A stretch of 64,000 nucleotides of DNA from the NCBI RefSeq assembly GCF_000346465.2, contig NC_034010.1, positions 20,738,335 through 20,802,334 of the forward strand, written 5' to 3'. This DNA comes from Prunus persica. Taxonomy: Eukaryota; Streptophyta; Magnoliopsida; Rosales; Rosaceae. Below the pieces are notes generated by a model that made no database searches, had not been told where the DNA came from, and saw nothing but the letters and a program-made list of their open reading frames with translations. Positions within the stretch are counted from its first letter, which is position 1. Each line of letters starts with the position of its first letter. A program made the position numbers and the translations under genes. Positions 1-13,750 of this stretch are shown piece by piece.

Positions 1-171
1 ATTCTTTTTGGAGTAATCTTGATATTCTATGTTGATAGTATCGCAGAAGAGAGGTATAGATCACAACTTTTCTATGCAGTTTTGTCCAACACTTGGAAAT
101 GTTTTGCTTAATGTTTTTAGATCATTTCATATACTTCAAGTTTGATCATTATTGCTCTCAATGTGTTGTAG

Positions 172-704
172 ATTACACATGGTTTTCTCTTCTCCAAGGC
201 ATTTAATGGTAGCTGGAGGATGCATAATCGTCATGGAGATCGTGTACAATATGGACTTTTCTCTTCCAGGCTTCCTAATTTGCTGCTTAATTTTGGGCTT
301 TGGTATGTGTGTAATATTTATTATTGCCTATGTCATGTTGTGATTGAGATTGTGATCAATGTTATACTCATCTCTATTATTATATCATGTCTTCCGTACA
401 ATTTTACTGAAAATGAAATATGTGTAGATTACTGTTTCTTATGGATGCGATTTATTTATTTATTGATTAATCTGTTAATTTATTCATTTGATTTTTGCAC
501 ACCTGCATTATTATTAATAATGATTCATTTTGTTCTATTTTTAATTATTAATTTTGCATAACTTGTGTATAAATTTGAATAACATTTGTAGGGATATATG
601 AGGCAACTTCTTTGGAACGTGGTAGAAAAGATTCTTTTCAAACTTCAGATCTATCAAATGGGATGTTGGGGGACGAAACTCAGATGTCTTCACTTCCAAC
701 TTGA
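172..704 (+). CDS. C-terminal exons of a two-helix membrane protein (partial, enters from left edge)
   Basis: Two exons can be joined in one frame: 172-302 (after an AG at 170-171, before GTATGT at 303) and 592-704 (after TTTGTAG, ending in TGA at 702-704). The first exon encodes two closely spaced hydrophobic segments separated by a short polar turn (Asn-Met-Asp). The second encodes a polar, Ser/Thr-rich tail of about 36 residues beginning IYEATSLERGRKD. The phase-1 junction between them restores a Gly. The rest of the gene lies to the left of the window. I infer a membrane protein with two C-terminal helices and an exposed tail; I do not recognise the family. In-frame splicing and the hydrophobic pattern support it, but no upstream exon could be fixed in bases 1-150. 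Confidence 0.55.
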
Positions 705-3461
705 AGTATGTTTGCTTTTTGACTAATTAGTTGTATTTATGGTTTGCTTAGTAATTTGTCATGTCTATTTGCTATAACACTAGCAAATTGTTGCAAATGG
801 TAGTCTTGAAAGTAATAGGCATATCTAATATGTTCGTTCCAATTATGTGAGAATTTAAAGATTTTAGCAGAGTTATGAATACTGATCAGTATGAGGGTTT
901 GGAAACAAGGAAGTTGACATAATAATACAAAGATCTACATCCCACCCCCAAATACCAGAACATACACTCGGGGTGAACTAATATTGCAATAACATACACA
1001 CAGGGTGCATAATGTTCTTAGTAAAAAATTTCGCTTATTAATATTTCATTATAAAACCAGTATTTTAGAAGTAGCAGGTAGTTTTGCATTCACTGAATAG
1101 TTTCAAGTTGAATGGGTTGGAAATACCCTCCCTTATTAAGTCCCTTTCCACCCAGTGTAAGATACAGCGCATATTGATCTATCTCTTTCTCTCTGCCTTT
1201 TTTCTTTTTCTTTACTGATTGTACTTCATCGTGCAGCTGCAATTGTGGGTTAATGTACATCAGTAGCAATTTCGTTGGCAGCAAGTTGCTGCAGAGATGT
1301 TGGTTCGTTAGTTGATGTTATAAACCATAACCAGCAGGAAGGAAAAAACACTCGTTGCAAAACTCCATGCAAATTGCTGATTGTTGAAATGATAGGATAC
1401 TCCTGAGAAATTTGTGGGCCGTTGATCTCGATCTGGCATATTGGGAGATCAGGCAGTGTTGAATCCGTTGAATCCATGATACTAGTCGGAAATGTGCCAT
1501 ACAATTCTAACTGTTCATAGTTTACCATCTGCTAAACAAATATACTTGTACTAACTTTTGAGGAGTTTTAATGAGGGGTTTTATAAGATGGTATTCTTTA
1601 TCTTACAATTGTTTTTTCAGGCAAATGGTTGGACATGTTTGAACATATTCTATAATTTTTGATATCATATAGCTCCAGAAACCCAGTTATTTTCCAAAGA
1701 ATTCTAGTAGCTTCATTATGTCATTCTGTTGGTTAACCATAATTGATATAGTTCAGCAGCATATTTTCACAGGCTCTCTTTATTGTTTCTATCACAGTCC
1801 ATTTCTTTTAATTTTGCACAAAGTGAATGGGTTCAATTGTTTCTGCATCCAAATATAAAAAAGATGTGTTTGTTTAAGGAAATTGTTTCTTTTAGCAAAA
1901 ATAAATAAATAAATAAATAATTGTGATTGGTAGCATTACCAATTGATTCATTTAAATGTATTCAGCAAAAGAAAAAATATTTGTAAAAACCCGGTAGATA
2001 GTATAGGGAGGATATTACGGTTTCAGAGATAGTGAATCATTTCTTGAACACAACGCAAACATATTAAGATTCTTTTAGGAAAAGAAAAAAAAAAATAGTC
2101 CAGCATTCTCTCTTCAGCCCCATATCATCAACCTCCCCAGCCGAAAATATACCGATTGTACAATTGTGGAATCTAGATGGCATCATATACCCTATGATAA
2201 TAATCAATCGGATTATATTCTCATCACGCAGTAAACTGTTGACATTGATAATTTCATGTAACAATATTTTGCAGTACATAAAATTCTTTTGCACAATATA
2301 TAGAGGATATTGCAGTCCCAACAATTGTGAATACTTCCTGCAACACACTTTGTAGAACATGTCATGCAAACATAGTGAATAGTCTTCACCATGTGATCGG
2401 CATTTTCAATTATTTTAGAAGAAAAAAAAGGAAAAAAAATCCCAAAAAAAACTATTCATGTAACAGTGTTTTGAATTAGGACTACTATTATAGTAAATTG
2501 ACACTATGGATAGAATATTGATACTTTATTTATGTCATATCAAGAGTATGTTGCACTATTTGTTATCCATATAATGTGAACAATATCGACATCATATCGA
2601 CATATGTTAGCACACGGGAAACTCAGCCTGTTCGACAACCCGAATAAGAGTTGGAATATCATCTTAAGATTATGGCTGATATGTGCTCCACAACGAAGTG
2701 ATGCTTTCACAGTACAAAAACTTGTAAGGATTACTACAAACCAGATTAATTTAGCAAGAAAATCAGGCAACCATTATAAGTTTTCGTCATATCATATCCG
2801 GATAGCAGCCAACAAATAAGTGAACTTTCAAAGCCAGGGATCTGAACCAGTTCTTCTCAAGGAAATGGGTTTCCTTCCATTACCTGTCCTGCATAGGCAT
2901 TCTAACTACAAAAAATTCATCTTTAATACTGGCGTTTATTAGAACAGAAACCAGATTTAGAGGTTACATAGTAGAGCACATCAACATTGTTTAACATAGT
3001 ATTTTGCAAGGATCACTACCATGGTTCAAATTGTGAAATTGTAAAAGCAAATTGTATAGTGAAGCACAATCTCACCTAAGCAAAAAGAATAAATTTCCAT
3101 AAAATGCCAATTCATATTCCACAGTGGTGCCAGAATCCAATGTATACAAGCTTATAATTCATTTACTATTGTTTCCAGAACAAAATTGCTGCATAATCTG
3201 ACATAACTATCAGGACAGCAAAAAGAAAAAAGAGTTTCTCCTATAAATTGTTCATTGCGGAAACAACTTAAATGGAATAAATTACATTAATGTGGAAGAC
3301 ATGTCAGTTTTCATGATCTAAGATTCTAAGAGGACCGAAAAGAATTCATCAAATAAAGCAAACAACTTGAAGCATCAATCAGCATTAAAATGGACACTTG
3401 ACTTCTCCTGGTAGCCCAAAGGTGGGAGATGAAGGCCATCTGAGCGGAGAACATGGAATTA
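705..3461. other. Spacer between the left-edge gene and GET3a
   Basis: This stretch holds the presumed 3' UTR of the left-edge gene and the 3' flank of GET3a. Short open frames occur on both strands (for example 1250-1528 minus and 2604-2819 plus), but none shows splice-flanked coding structure or a recognisable domain. A short AAAT microsatellite lies near 1900-1920. I see no complete gene here. Confidence 0.5.
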
Positions 3462-6433
3462 TTAGACCTTTTGCTTCCCTTTTCTTAGTTTTTCTAGTTG
3501 TGCTTCAGCGTCTTTCAACTGCTGCCTTAGAGTGGATACCCTTTGCTCTAACGTTTCCACTGTGCTCTTGCTGGTGGAAGGTTGATACGGTGTCAGAAAA
3601 TGACGTGAAAATGCTTTTAGAGCTTCAACTCCGGTAACCTACAAATTCCACAGTAATAAAAGGGTTGATGAATAATAAGCACCCAATGATTGTAATATTG
3701 CACATACAATGACAAATTATAACAGAGTTGGATTTAATCATAGCATACACCTCAACAAAAAATTAGACTCATTTGCAGAGTTCCTCTGAAATGTTCTCCC
3801 ATTGAATAAGAATACAATACCAAATTTGAATAAAATCAAAGACTAAAGAGGCCTTAAAGATCTTTAGTTGTATATTCTACCAAAAAATACTCGAATATTT
3901 GACTACAAAATAAAAAATACACGAATATTTGACTACAAAATAACTAAACAAAAAGATTAAGCACACCTAATAACTGTGAAGAAAATTAAAACCCAAAATA
4001 AGGATTAACCTCAAGAACTACAGAGAACAAAAGGAATCGTAGGTGGGTGAATCATGGGAAAATTCCATCATCTATAGCCCTCTTTCTAGCTAGATGGGTC
4101 ACAGTTGCTACAATTTCAGTTAGAAAGGGGATATATTGAAGTAAACTTAACACTATCATCACTCAAATGGAAAGTACGGGAAAGCACACTGTAAAAGTAG
4201 ACCAATCATCAACCCCCGCCTTCCCAGAATAAGAAGTCAACATTTTCACAAATTTTGGCACTCAATGGTTTTACCTCTTCCGGCAGCAATGGCAGCTTGG
4301 TGATGTTAAAGTCATCATACAACATGTAGAACTGGTCAAGGTACTTTTGTTGCATTCGCATTCTTGCTTTGAGTAATTTGGATTCTGAGCCTACAACAAC
4401 AGAATTACCGATAGATGGTTAAACCCTGCTCAGAGAATTTACACAAAAGAACATGTAAAAAAGGGCACGATGGACATAGTAGGCATACCTTCTTCATCAT
4501 AAAGTACTTGGTTAATGATAATATTGTGTGTATCTATCTCAAATTTGGTGAGTTCCTGCACAAGTCTCTCTGTTTCATAGAGAGAGAGGAACTCTGGAAT
4601 GCAAACGCAGACAAAGGTTGTCAAGTCCTGCCAATAGTGAGATATGAGTGCATCCACAAATGCCTATAACTTTGAACATTCAATTTGGTTTGCAAGCAAG
4701 ATTGATGAAGTTTGGCAAGTCACTTAAGATTCTGAAATGTACTACAATTTCTTCTCCTTTCCAAACTGACCGTGGTAAAAGTACTCTAGATTTATGATAA
4801 AGAAGGAAACAAAAGGGTTTAGCTTCTACCTAAATAAGTAGAAAAAATATTTTCTTTCTTTTAAGAACCAAAACCAAAACAAGGAAATACTTTATTCTTC
4901 TTTCTTTAATTATTTACTTGTTGCTGCTTTACTCTGATCCAAAACATATTTGTTACCGTACAATAGTCATCCTCACCAAAATCAACAATACAGTCAACAG
5001 AAAAAGTAAAATGAATGGAGAGACTTACTGGGTCTTTGAATTGCCTGTTAACTTGTTCAATCACATCTTTCATGCCCTCGAGCTTTCCCAGAATTGCATC
5101 CTCTCCAAATTCATCATCAACACCAAAGAGGCGGGTCATCTGCCTCAATCAATTTTCAAACACTTGACACCATCAGCATAGAAACAGTTGTAACTGAACA
5201 ATTATGAGCTTACAGAACTCGGACAAGAAAGTTTGAGACAAAAGTAAAGATTCCACGCGTGTCTTAACTCATAAATGTTTGCATGCAAGGGAAGATACAA
5301 CAGAAGGGTTCAACGATAAATACCTGACTCATTAAACCGCCAAATTTATTTTTCAAAGACATCACTTTTGCCAGACCTTTCTCCAAGGTTGATGGAAACT
5401 GCAACAGCCGAAGTGTATGGCCAGTTGGTGCAGTGTCAAATACTATAACCGAATAATCCATTGTTTGGACCAATCTGCAGGGAATAATTTACACAAATGA
5501 TTTAGAACGAGGGTTGGTAAAATATAAAATAAGTAGCATACGCAAGGAACTCTCTACCCAGATAGTAAAGAGCAAGTGTGAATTGCAAAGAAACAAACAT
5601 AAAGGAATATGAATCTTACTTGAGCATCTCTGCAAAGCTCATGGCTTCATCAATTCCTGGAATGGCATTTGCTAGCTCAGAAAACAAATTGTCCATTCCA
5701 TCTGTTCCCATGTCTTCATGCTCAACAGTAGGATCCACTTCCTATGGAGGATCATAACCAAATAATGAGACTGCACATAATGAAATCCACACACACACAC
5801 ACATGCAAGCATATCGAGATTTTTAATAATAAATACAAATATCAACCATGGATAAAGAGGAAAAGATTCAGCAAGGCAATGACGAATTGGCTCTACTTTC
5901 AGAAAGGAAATCAAATTCAAAAACAAATTGTTCACAGAACTGAAACAAAACACAGAACCTATGAACTGGGAATCCCTAACTTCATCAAACAGAACCAAAT
6001 TCTAAGAAATATCCTTCATAATCAATCAAACCAATATATCCAACAACTGGGCAATTCCCAAATTCATCAAAAACCCAAAATTCCACCAGAAAAAACCAAA
6101 AATTCACCGAAAACAACAACAATTAACCAGTTCAAATAATAGAGAAGAGACAAAATTGTGAATCAAAAAGCGTACCATAGCATACAGATTGGTGAACCCA
6201 TTAACCAAAGTTGGAGTCTTGGTGAACTTCTGTTGAAAAGCATCGCTGAGATTGTGAGCCGGGTCGGTTGAGATGATCAAAACAGAGGATCTGACCCTGG
6301 AGAGAAGGATCGAGAGAATTGAGCTACAGGTCGTTTTGCCTACACCACCTTTCCCACCAACAAAAACCCACTTGAGGCTGTCTTGTTCCAGTACGTTCTG
6401 AAGAGTCCCCTCCGCTAAATCAGCTGCCGCCAT
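3462..6433 (-). CDS. GET3A: GET3a-type ATPase, tail-anchored protein targeting factor
   Basis: Seven exons on the minus strand: 6433-6176, 5741-5620, 5474-5324, 5139-5029, 4627-4489, 4390-4275 and 3638-3462, giving 357 aa. GET3/ArsA ATPases bind the transmembrane anchor of newly made tail-anchored proteins and hand them to the ER receptor. Visible motifs are the deviant P-loop [10 protein letters not shown] (residues 26-35), the switch I motif [10 protein letters not shown] in exon 1 and the switch II-like [15 protein letters not shown] in exon 3. The C-terminus is a charged coiled-coil-like tail. There is no transit peptide, so I infer the cytosolic (GET3a) clade. The start chosen is the ATG giving MAAADL, just before the conserved core; the frame is open a few codons further upstream without another ATG. 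The region equivalent to the yeast zinc-binding CxxC reads SKLL. Confidence 0.93.
3888..3950. repeat. Short tandem duplication in GET3a intron 6
   Basis: A unit of about 29 bp containing CGAATATTTGACTACAAAAT occurs twice in direct tandem with one internal difference. It lies within the intron between the last two coding exons and probably arose by replication slippage. Confidence 0.7.
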
Positions 6434-7401
6434 TTTTTCACAGAGCACCGTACTCTCTCTCTATCTTTCTCTAAAATACTAAACAGTTGGAACGCAGAAA
6501 TCTAGAGAGAGAAAAAGAAACAGTTCGACAGTGGAAGAGTCGAACTCAAGGACGTACTACCGTGCTAATTTTGGGTCGGGTTTTGAGCCCACGTCCCTCG
6601 AAAAAACTTGTGTTATGCTGACATGGCAGAAAAAAAAAAAAACCTCATTTACAGAGAAACTTATCTGTCATATTTGAGGTGGTGTAGCTGTATATGAATT
6701 ATAATTTGAGTGAATTGGTGACACTGACATTAATTTCTCTTTACGATTTTTTCTTATATACTAACCATCGTACTTAGGTAAAAAATTATTCTTGATTATA
6801 GTATCCGGTTATGCTTTAAATTATTGAAAATGCATTGTGCTTTGCTTTTGAACACTCATTCACGTGCATATGAATAATTATTAGTCATTTATGTGAATGT
6901 GACATACTATAAACATTACACGCATGAACAATTGACAATATAATTCACATATTAATGTCTGGTAAAACTCATTAACCACTAGAGTTGGCCCAACCCTAAT
7001 ACCTAGATATGCTTGTTTTGTTACTCGTTAATTTTTTGAAGGAGAAAAACGCTCTTATTTGTCAGGTCCAAAATTCTCACAAAAACTATATCTGAATTAT
7101 TGCTATGACATCAAATTGGTAACGTTTGTAATTTTGTTGACCGTTCTAATCAATTGTTGATACTTGACAAACTTAAAGCTTCCCCATCGAAATTCTTTAA
7201 TGGCTTGGTGAATGCCAAATGAAACCATGAAAATTTAGGCATATCTAAAGTCTGCCGTGTTACTAAATTGCAAAAGGCTTAAGTTCTCATTTTCATTGAA
7301 ATGATCTGAAAACCAGCAAGGAAAAAGCATTGTTGGCATTGATTTATATTGAGCGAGTCTAGTTTCACTTAGCAACACTATACACAGAGAAGGAATGGAA
7401 A
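6434..7401. promoter_or_regulatory. GET3a 5' flank and spacer to the SPX-MFS gene
   Basis: Just upstream of the GET3a ATG is a CT/GA-rich leader (6450-6520), typical of plant 5' UTRs. No clear TATA box could be fixed. The rest, to 7401, is AT-rich and includes the 3' UTR of the SPX-MFS gene. No other gene is seen. Confidence 0.4.
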
Positions 7402-10400
7402 TCAGTAGAGAGAGTTGTAGGTGAAGCAGGTGGCAACTATGGATGAGACGCAGATGACCAATGCAGGAACCAGGGTGGTATTCAAGAGCTTGCTCTCACC
7501 CCAAAACCCAGCTAGTGTTATTGTTCCATCTGCGATTACTCGAGCTAGGGTCCCTGCTTCGGTTGAAAGTAGTCCGCCATTGTAAGTCCCACGAGAAAGC
7601 CTCGATGACATGACTCGAGATAGGAGTGATAAGTTTACACCTGGATCAGTACAGAAACTGTTATCTTTTCATATTGAGGAAGCAAATCAAAAGTTGAGCA
7701 CAAAATTTGATATATGCAACTTAAAATACGGAGAAAAAAAATGAGGGTTTCAGAGCTAAACTTTCAAATGCTTAAAAAGATATACAAGAAGTTAATTGTC
7801 CTCCACAACTATATATTGAATTACCTTCAAGGACTTCAGCTGACACGAATGTTATAAGGGCTGAGCTGACATACTGAGGCACAGAGTAAGGGATCAATAC
7901 GTGGAAGCTTAGTAGTATACCTATGCATACCAGAATTTCAGATGCCAGTAGAACTTGCCTGCAATCAGGTCAGCAAAGAGAAGAAATATGCATCAGTGTG
8001 AGTTAATGTATAGCAGATAATTTAGTGAATTTCATACTTGAAGGTCCACCTTTCTTCAAACATGTTGCTGATGTAGCTTCCAACAACAACGTTGACTGGA
8101 AGCACTGTTAGCCCTAGACATGCAAGAAAGATTGCCACACTGCTAGTCGACCAAATAAAGTAATATCCAGTGATGACACTGGATTCAGCAAGTACAATCT
8201 CCATTGCATATTTCAGCATAAAATAGATATACAGTTGAACCTGGTGAGAATTAGCAAGATTCAAGTAAGATGTCATGAAGAATGCAGGAACAAGTTCAAA
8301 TGAGATGAAAGATCTAAACACCAGTAATAGATGGTCCTACTAACTAAAGCAAGCTTGAGAGCTGGAAAAAAAAGGGGGGAATGGATGAAGTGCAGCAAAC
8401 AGTTACAACATCATAGTGCTATATTCTATTCATAAACCTAAACAGATTTGCTTCCAAATATACAAAATGCCTTAATCATGTGAACCTACATAGAACATAT
8501 AGTTTTCAGATATATTTTTTGGGTAACGATATAATTTTCTGATTTCAGCGATGTCAACGATATAATGGGTTCTCTTAATGAATTATCTGAATTTTATTCC
8601 CATGGTTTTAGAGAATCTAGTGCCACCAACAACAATCAGTCATCTAAAGTGTATTTAGTGAACGCTCCTCCCTCTATATCCCTTGATGGATGAAGACTTC
8701 AACTACAAGTAAGAGACTGCTTTGTCTCTAAAGTTTTGGTGTGTAAATTTCAAAGGTGGATCTTCATAGAGAACTTTTTGATTTCTGTATAAAAATATTT
8801 GATTCTTACGAAATAATCTATACCTTCACTGATGGGGTTAGTAATCTATATGCTGACACAATTGAATTGACTGGTTTTTGGATTTCTGTAGGATTTTCTT
8901 CAGCATCATCACAATCAGTGTCTCCATCTCCATCTTTTTGCTTAGCTTTGGAGTTTGACAGCAATGGTTGTGTAGGACCATTCTCCACAGAAATATTTAC
9001 AATTTTCCCTGTTTCAAACAAACTCCACATGAATGATGAAGAAATTGTGTGCCATAAGAGGTGACAAGAATGAACATTAGTGTGAAAGGATAAAGGATCA
9101 TAATTTTTTTAAATATAAAATGGGACATCATCTGGAAAAAACAAACAGTCTATTGAAAAGAACTAAGAAATCTTGCTTACAAACCAGAATTAGATTCCCG
9201 TGGCACAATATTTTCTGTTGTCACACGAGAAGGCTCTTTAAAAGAAATTGACAACCACAGCAAATAGATTAGCCATGCGAGAGCCATAATCCAACCAGGT
9301 AATGTGTCTTCGTTGAATGTCAATTTGTAAATCTTGAAATTAGTTTGGAGTAAACAAGCAAGAGCAGGCCCACATGCCATTCCAAGTGCACCGGCACTGA
9401 CAAAACCAGCAGAAGCCTGCATTCGCAATTTAAGGGGTACGCAGTCACTGATATAACGCCTATTAACTGCTCTTGCAGAACCTAACCTGCAAAATTGACA
9501 AGATGACTGTCCATATTAATAAGGTAAAACGAACACACTAAATCCAAAGATAGGAATATTAAACTTTGTACTAATGCAGGAACTGCACCACAAGATATAC
9601 TTAATAAGGATAATCACCAATACATACATTCACACAATTGAAAACAAGTCCATATGCAGATTTGGAGTAAAGCCAAACTATGTTTTCAATAGATTTGGGG
9701 ATGTGAAACCAAGGAGCATCACTTTTAGAACACAAAAAAGGTGAAATTTTACAGGACCTATATTAAAATAGTGGTCTTCTAGAGTTTTGAAATCTGGTGT
9801 TATATTGCCACTGTCATAGTGGCCGCATATCTTAACCAGTCATACTTGTACTAATATTTGAAACTTTTTACAATTCATGATACAATTTCATGCGTGTCAA
9901 ACCTAATAGTAGAACCCGACCCAAAAAAAAAAAGGCCCTAATAGTAGAGATTCCAATTCTTTATTTTCAAGAAAACAGGGCATTTCCTGTGTAGTGCAAT
10001 TTCTAAAAAGCTGCCTCAATCTCCATTCAGGTTGCCCTTTCTCAAAGTGTGCTTATATGCTTATTAATATTCAGAATGGAATTTGACAACAATCAGTATT
10101 TACGCCAGTCGACAGTAAATTACAAAGGTTAACAAAAGGTCAAGCTTAAGAAAATCCACTGAAAAGCATAAGGAAAATGAACAAATATACCCTAACCACT
10201 TACAAATATAGACTATTCACTATTCTAAGTTCTGACATGAAAACAGAGACTGCATAAAATATTCTATAATAGCACTCAACATTAAGTTTGGCATGCAAAA
10301 GTAATCAGCTAATCTATACAACCAAATGTAAGTCTCACAATAAAAGAGTCACTTACCCGCAGAATAGTCGACCAATCAGAAGTACTGATATTGAATTAAG

Positions 10401-10970
10401 ATCATAAGCCAGTGCATACAAAGTATTTCCCACAAGAAGAATGATGCTGCTAAATACCAGTGGTCTCATGTATGATCTATTTGACCATGCACTGAAATAA
10501 ACTGAAGAGAACACCTGAGCAACAGCCATTGATCCAATCACAACACCACAGACGGTTGCTGCAGCTCCAAGGGTCATGGAGTAATTGTCAGCTGTTGGGA
10601 CAATTATATATGTATTAACCATATACAGAAATGTGTTTGCCAAGTTCAAGAGGAGTGACATGAAATGATATCTTCCGTCATCAGCATGATCCTCAGATGG
10701 GCTTTGTAAATCATCCCCCATAAGAAGTGCATGTTTTCCCAAATAATGAAGGAAACTTGTTGAGTTTGATAACCTGTTTACTGCTGCCCTGATAGAGTCA
10801 AGGACGGGATCCTGTAAAATCAGATTCATTAGATATTTAGACGTCAGTTGTAATGTACAAAGTGAACCAGCTAAAATGTGCCTGCAACTATCATGTGAAA
10901 TACTAAACAAGATGAACAACTTGAGTCACAAACTTTTCAATGTTTAAACTTCAACAACATAGATAAGTAC

Positions 10971-11025
<55 letters not shown>

Positions 11026-12800
11026 GAAGTATCAATTTTTTGAATCCTTAAATTCAAACTCAGCTTGATAGAGACGGATATTGTGTGAGGGTAAATAAAT
11101 CTTCTAAGCTAACGCCTCTAAATTAAAGTGCTTTTTCATACCAATGCACTTGCACACACAGAAACACATTATTAAAACTGTAGTTGCAGAAGATCATAAA
11201 AAATCGTATTCTCTTCTAAAAGAGGATTTACATTATGAATGAATCCTATCAGAATATTAATTTTCCCTGATATTCATTTCTGAAAACTATTAACATATTG
11301 CACAGGCAGCCATTATCAAATGTTATGCCTTGTGAATTTCAAGCATAATAAAATTCAACTGCTAGCACAAACATTATGAAATTCAATCAGATGGATTAGA
11401 AGGAGAGTGTTGATGTTGTATATAATACTTCAATGGATATTAGAGTAAACCGGGTGGGAAAAGGCAGGCTGATCATATATTGATATGTAGTTCCCACAAT
11501 GTTGTTGAAAATCTTGAAGGTCCGCCAGGTTTCGAGATATGGCTCCAACAACGGCCCCAACACCCTGCATATTAAGCTTTTAGCTGATGATGCTTGTATT
11601 CAATTATAAAGATGGTAGAAGCTACTTTTTGTACTGATATTATAGTGTACCAAAAAATTCGTAAGGTGCGGCTAAGAGGGAAAAGAAATGAGAATAAATT
11701 TAGCCCCCTACCACTTGCTTGCAAACTTGGCGTAACTGGGAATAAGGATGATTTGCACGAGTTTTGACGTAGTAGTCAGTAAATCTATAACCAAACCGCT
11801 TGTCAAACTTCTTCAATATCTTACGCAGACCGATAGCATTCATCTCAACAAAAGAGAGGATTCTTAAAAGATCTTGTCCAACTGATCTATATGCTTCTTG
11901 CAGTTCAGGTATTTTTGCTCCATCTACCTGCTGTAAGACAGAATCATACTGTTCTCCAAGATTCAATAACTTGCTTGCAAGAACTCCTTGTTGTTGCAGC
12001 AGAAACATGACAATCTTTTCAATCTGAAGTCAACAACAATAACAGAAAAGAAAATCATTCTTACAATATATGATTTAACACCAAAAGTATCCATGAATGT
12101 AAATGTATTAGCTACTGGCGAAAATCTGTGCTCCGACCTCAATGAATACAACAAAATGAAGGCGATCCTCACCAGAAAACAAGGGAAAAGGAAGCTTGGG
12201 AAGTCTATGCATTTTATTCGGACCATCTTGAAACAGATAATCAGAATGAACAACATACAATGATAAAACTTCAGCATCATCCATCCATACATGCCCTTTT
12301 TATTTATTAGATGAGATGCGTTGATATATTGACCTCCCATCCCAAGTACTACAATTTAGCAGAAGGATAAAAAATTGCATGACTTGCAGTTTCAGAAAAC
12401 ATCACAAATTGAGATGGCATGATATGGAAGTTAAAAAATGAAATTCAGAAATCCCATCGGTGATTTATCAGTCTGCACATGATAATGGTGTATAACAGAC
12501 ACTGCATTAAACTTGTGAATAAAACACATAATTCCAATAATGTAACACTGGTTACCTCACTATCTAGCAATATTGAGAAGTCCTTAAGAACAAGGTGGCG
12601 ATTTTGTGTTCCAACTTCAATTTGTTGTGTATATCGGTTGAGCTTCTTCTTCATTAACTTGTAGTCAAGATAGTATCTGAACAAGAAACAAACAAATTAA
12701 AAGTCATAGCAGGGAGCATTTTTGGTTCGAAACGTACTCGAACGTACCCTTGCCATTCTTGAATTTGTGATTCTCTTAACTTCTTCCCGAAGGCAACCAT
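7402..12800 (-). CDS. SPX domain-containing MFS membrane protein (vacuolar phosphate transporter type)
   Basis: Ten coding exons on the minus strand: 12800-12748, 12676-12556, 12023-11712, 11564-11451, 10811-10357, 9486-9185, 9008-8824, 8240-8050, 7958-7825 and 7640-7402, giving 701 aa, the usual length for plant SPX-MFS (PHT5/VPT) proteins. These carry inorganic phosphate across the tonoplast, with SPX sensing inositol pyrophosphates. The SPX domain fills about residues 1-165 (start [18 protein letters not shown]); the basic inositol-phosphate pocket [10 protein letters not shown] is at residues 129-138. The MFS part begins near residue 235 with a run of hydrophobic helices and an acidic cytosolic loop in exon 7. 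The exon 6/7 border uses GTTTGT; a GTAAGC lies four bases further on but gives the wrong frame. A 5' UTR intron probably ends near 12814. Confidence 0.94.
10976..11023. repeat. (GA)n microsatellite in an SPX-MFS intron
   Basis: An almost pure GA dinucleotide run of about 48 bp in the intron between coding exons 4 and 5. It is likely to vary in length between individuals. Confidence 0.9.
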
Positions 12801-13750
12801 CTTTCAGAATCAATGCTACAGTAAAAAGAATATCAGCAACACATAAAAGATTAAAACAGATAGAAATACAGCAGATACTAGAGCAACATAAGTTTTCTGC
12901 ACTACTTTATTTATCAGAGTTGACAAAGCAGCAAATTGAAATCAACAAGTACATGGAAAGTTTTTCATTCCTCTTAAATGTTAAGTACATGCTTCGTTGA
13001 CTACCAAAATTAAAGACAATACCTAACCTGATGAAACTGAGGGGAAGATTGGAGAAAATTCACCCTCTGACAGTCAAAATGGAAATAAAATGGGAAACAC
13101 TGCTAATTTAAACAACCAAATTAAAATCTTTGATTTGCCCATTTTCTCAACTTCACTTTCCTTCTGGGAAAACTTCCAAATTCAGAAATTCTAACTCTGA
13201 AGTTCTGTAAAAATTTATTATTTTTTAAAGAACATCAATTTTCCAACAAAGGGTTTAAATTTAAATAAATAAATAAAAGAACAAACACAAAATGTAATTC
13301 TACAACCTAGATCAGAGCTAAAAATAAATAAAAACCCAGAATTTATAAGAGCTTAAGAAAGAGAGAATTACCAAATCCAAACTGGAAACCGTATTGTTCA
13401 TCTTCTACACGAGGTAGGTACGTTTGGTGGAAACAACATGAAAAGGAGTTTTGTTTTGAAAGAATGGTTTTTTGCAAGAAAATATGTATGTGGAATCGAA
13501 TTCCAAAAATCTTGTAAGCTTCCAGGAAACGGATTCTAATTTATTTTTCTTAATTTAAAAAAAAAAAACAAAACAAAAAGGAAACAAATGCAAACAAAAC
13601 AAACGTCGGAGAAAGAAATTAAAAGAGCTCTGCTCTCTCTGTGTGTTTTGTGCTCTCTCAACTCACAGAGAGATAGAGAGAGTGTGTGTCATGACTTTAT
13701 CAGTCATCAATTGTCGCGCGAAATTGGTTTTTGTGGCTAACTTCCAGGAA
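12801..13750 (-). promoter_or_regulatory. 5' UTR intron and leader of the SPX-MFS gene
   Basis: A short non-coding exon precedes the ATG, with a likely acceptor near 12814 (TACTGTAG on the minus strand) and a likely donor near 13373 (GGTAATTC). The leader exon to about 13700 is GA/CT-rich, including the AGAGAGATAGAGAGAGTGTG tract near 13664-13690. The UTR intron and leader are inferred from splice consensus and base composition only. Confidence 0.45.

Noticed and set aside
1250..1528. 92-codon minus-strand frame
   Set aside because: It has no domain, no splice context, and an equally open antisense reading. Composition is not protein-like enough.
2540..2819. Overlapping frames of 71-76 codons on both strands
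   Set aside because: They are mutual shadows in AT-rich DNA with no recognisable motif.
5744..6139. 131-codon plus-strand frame
   Set aside because: It lies in intron 1 of GET3a and is made of low-complexity Asn/Gln/Lys/Thr sequence.
12479..13000. Plus-strand frames over the SPX exons
   Set aside because: They are antisense shadows of the SPX-MFS exons and introns.
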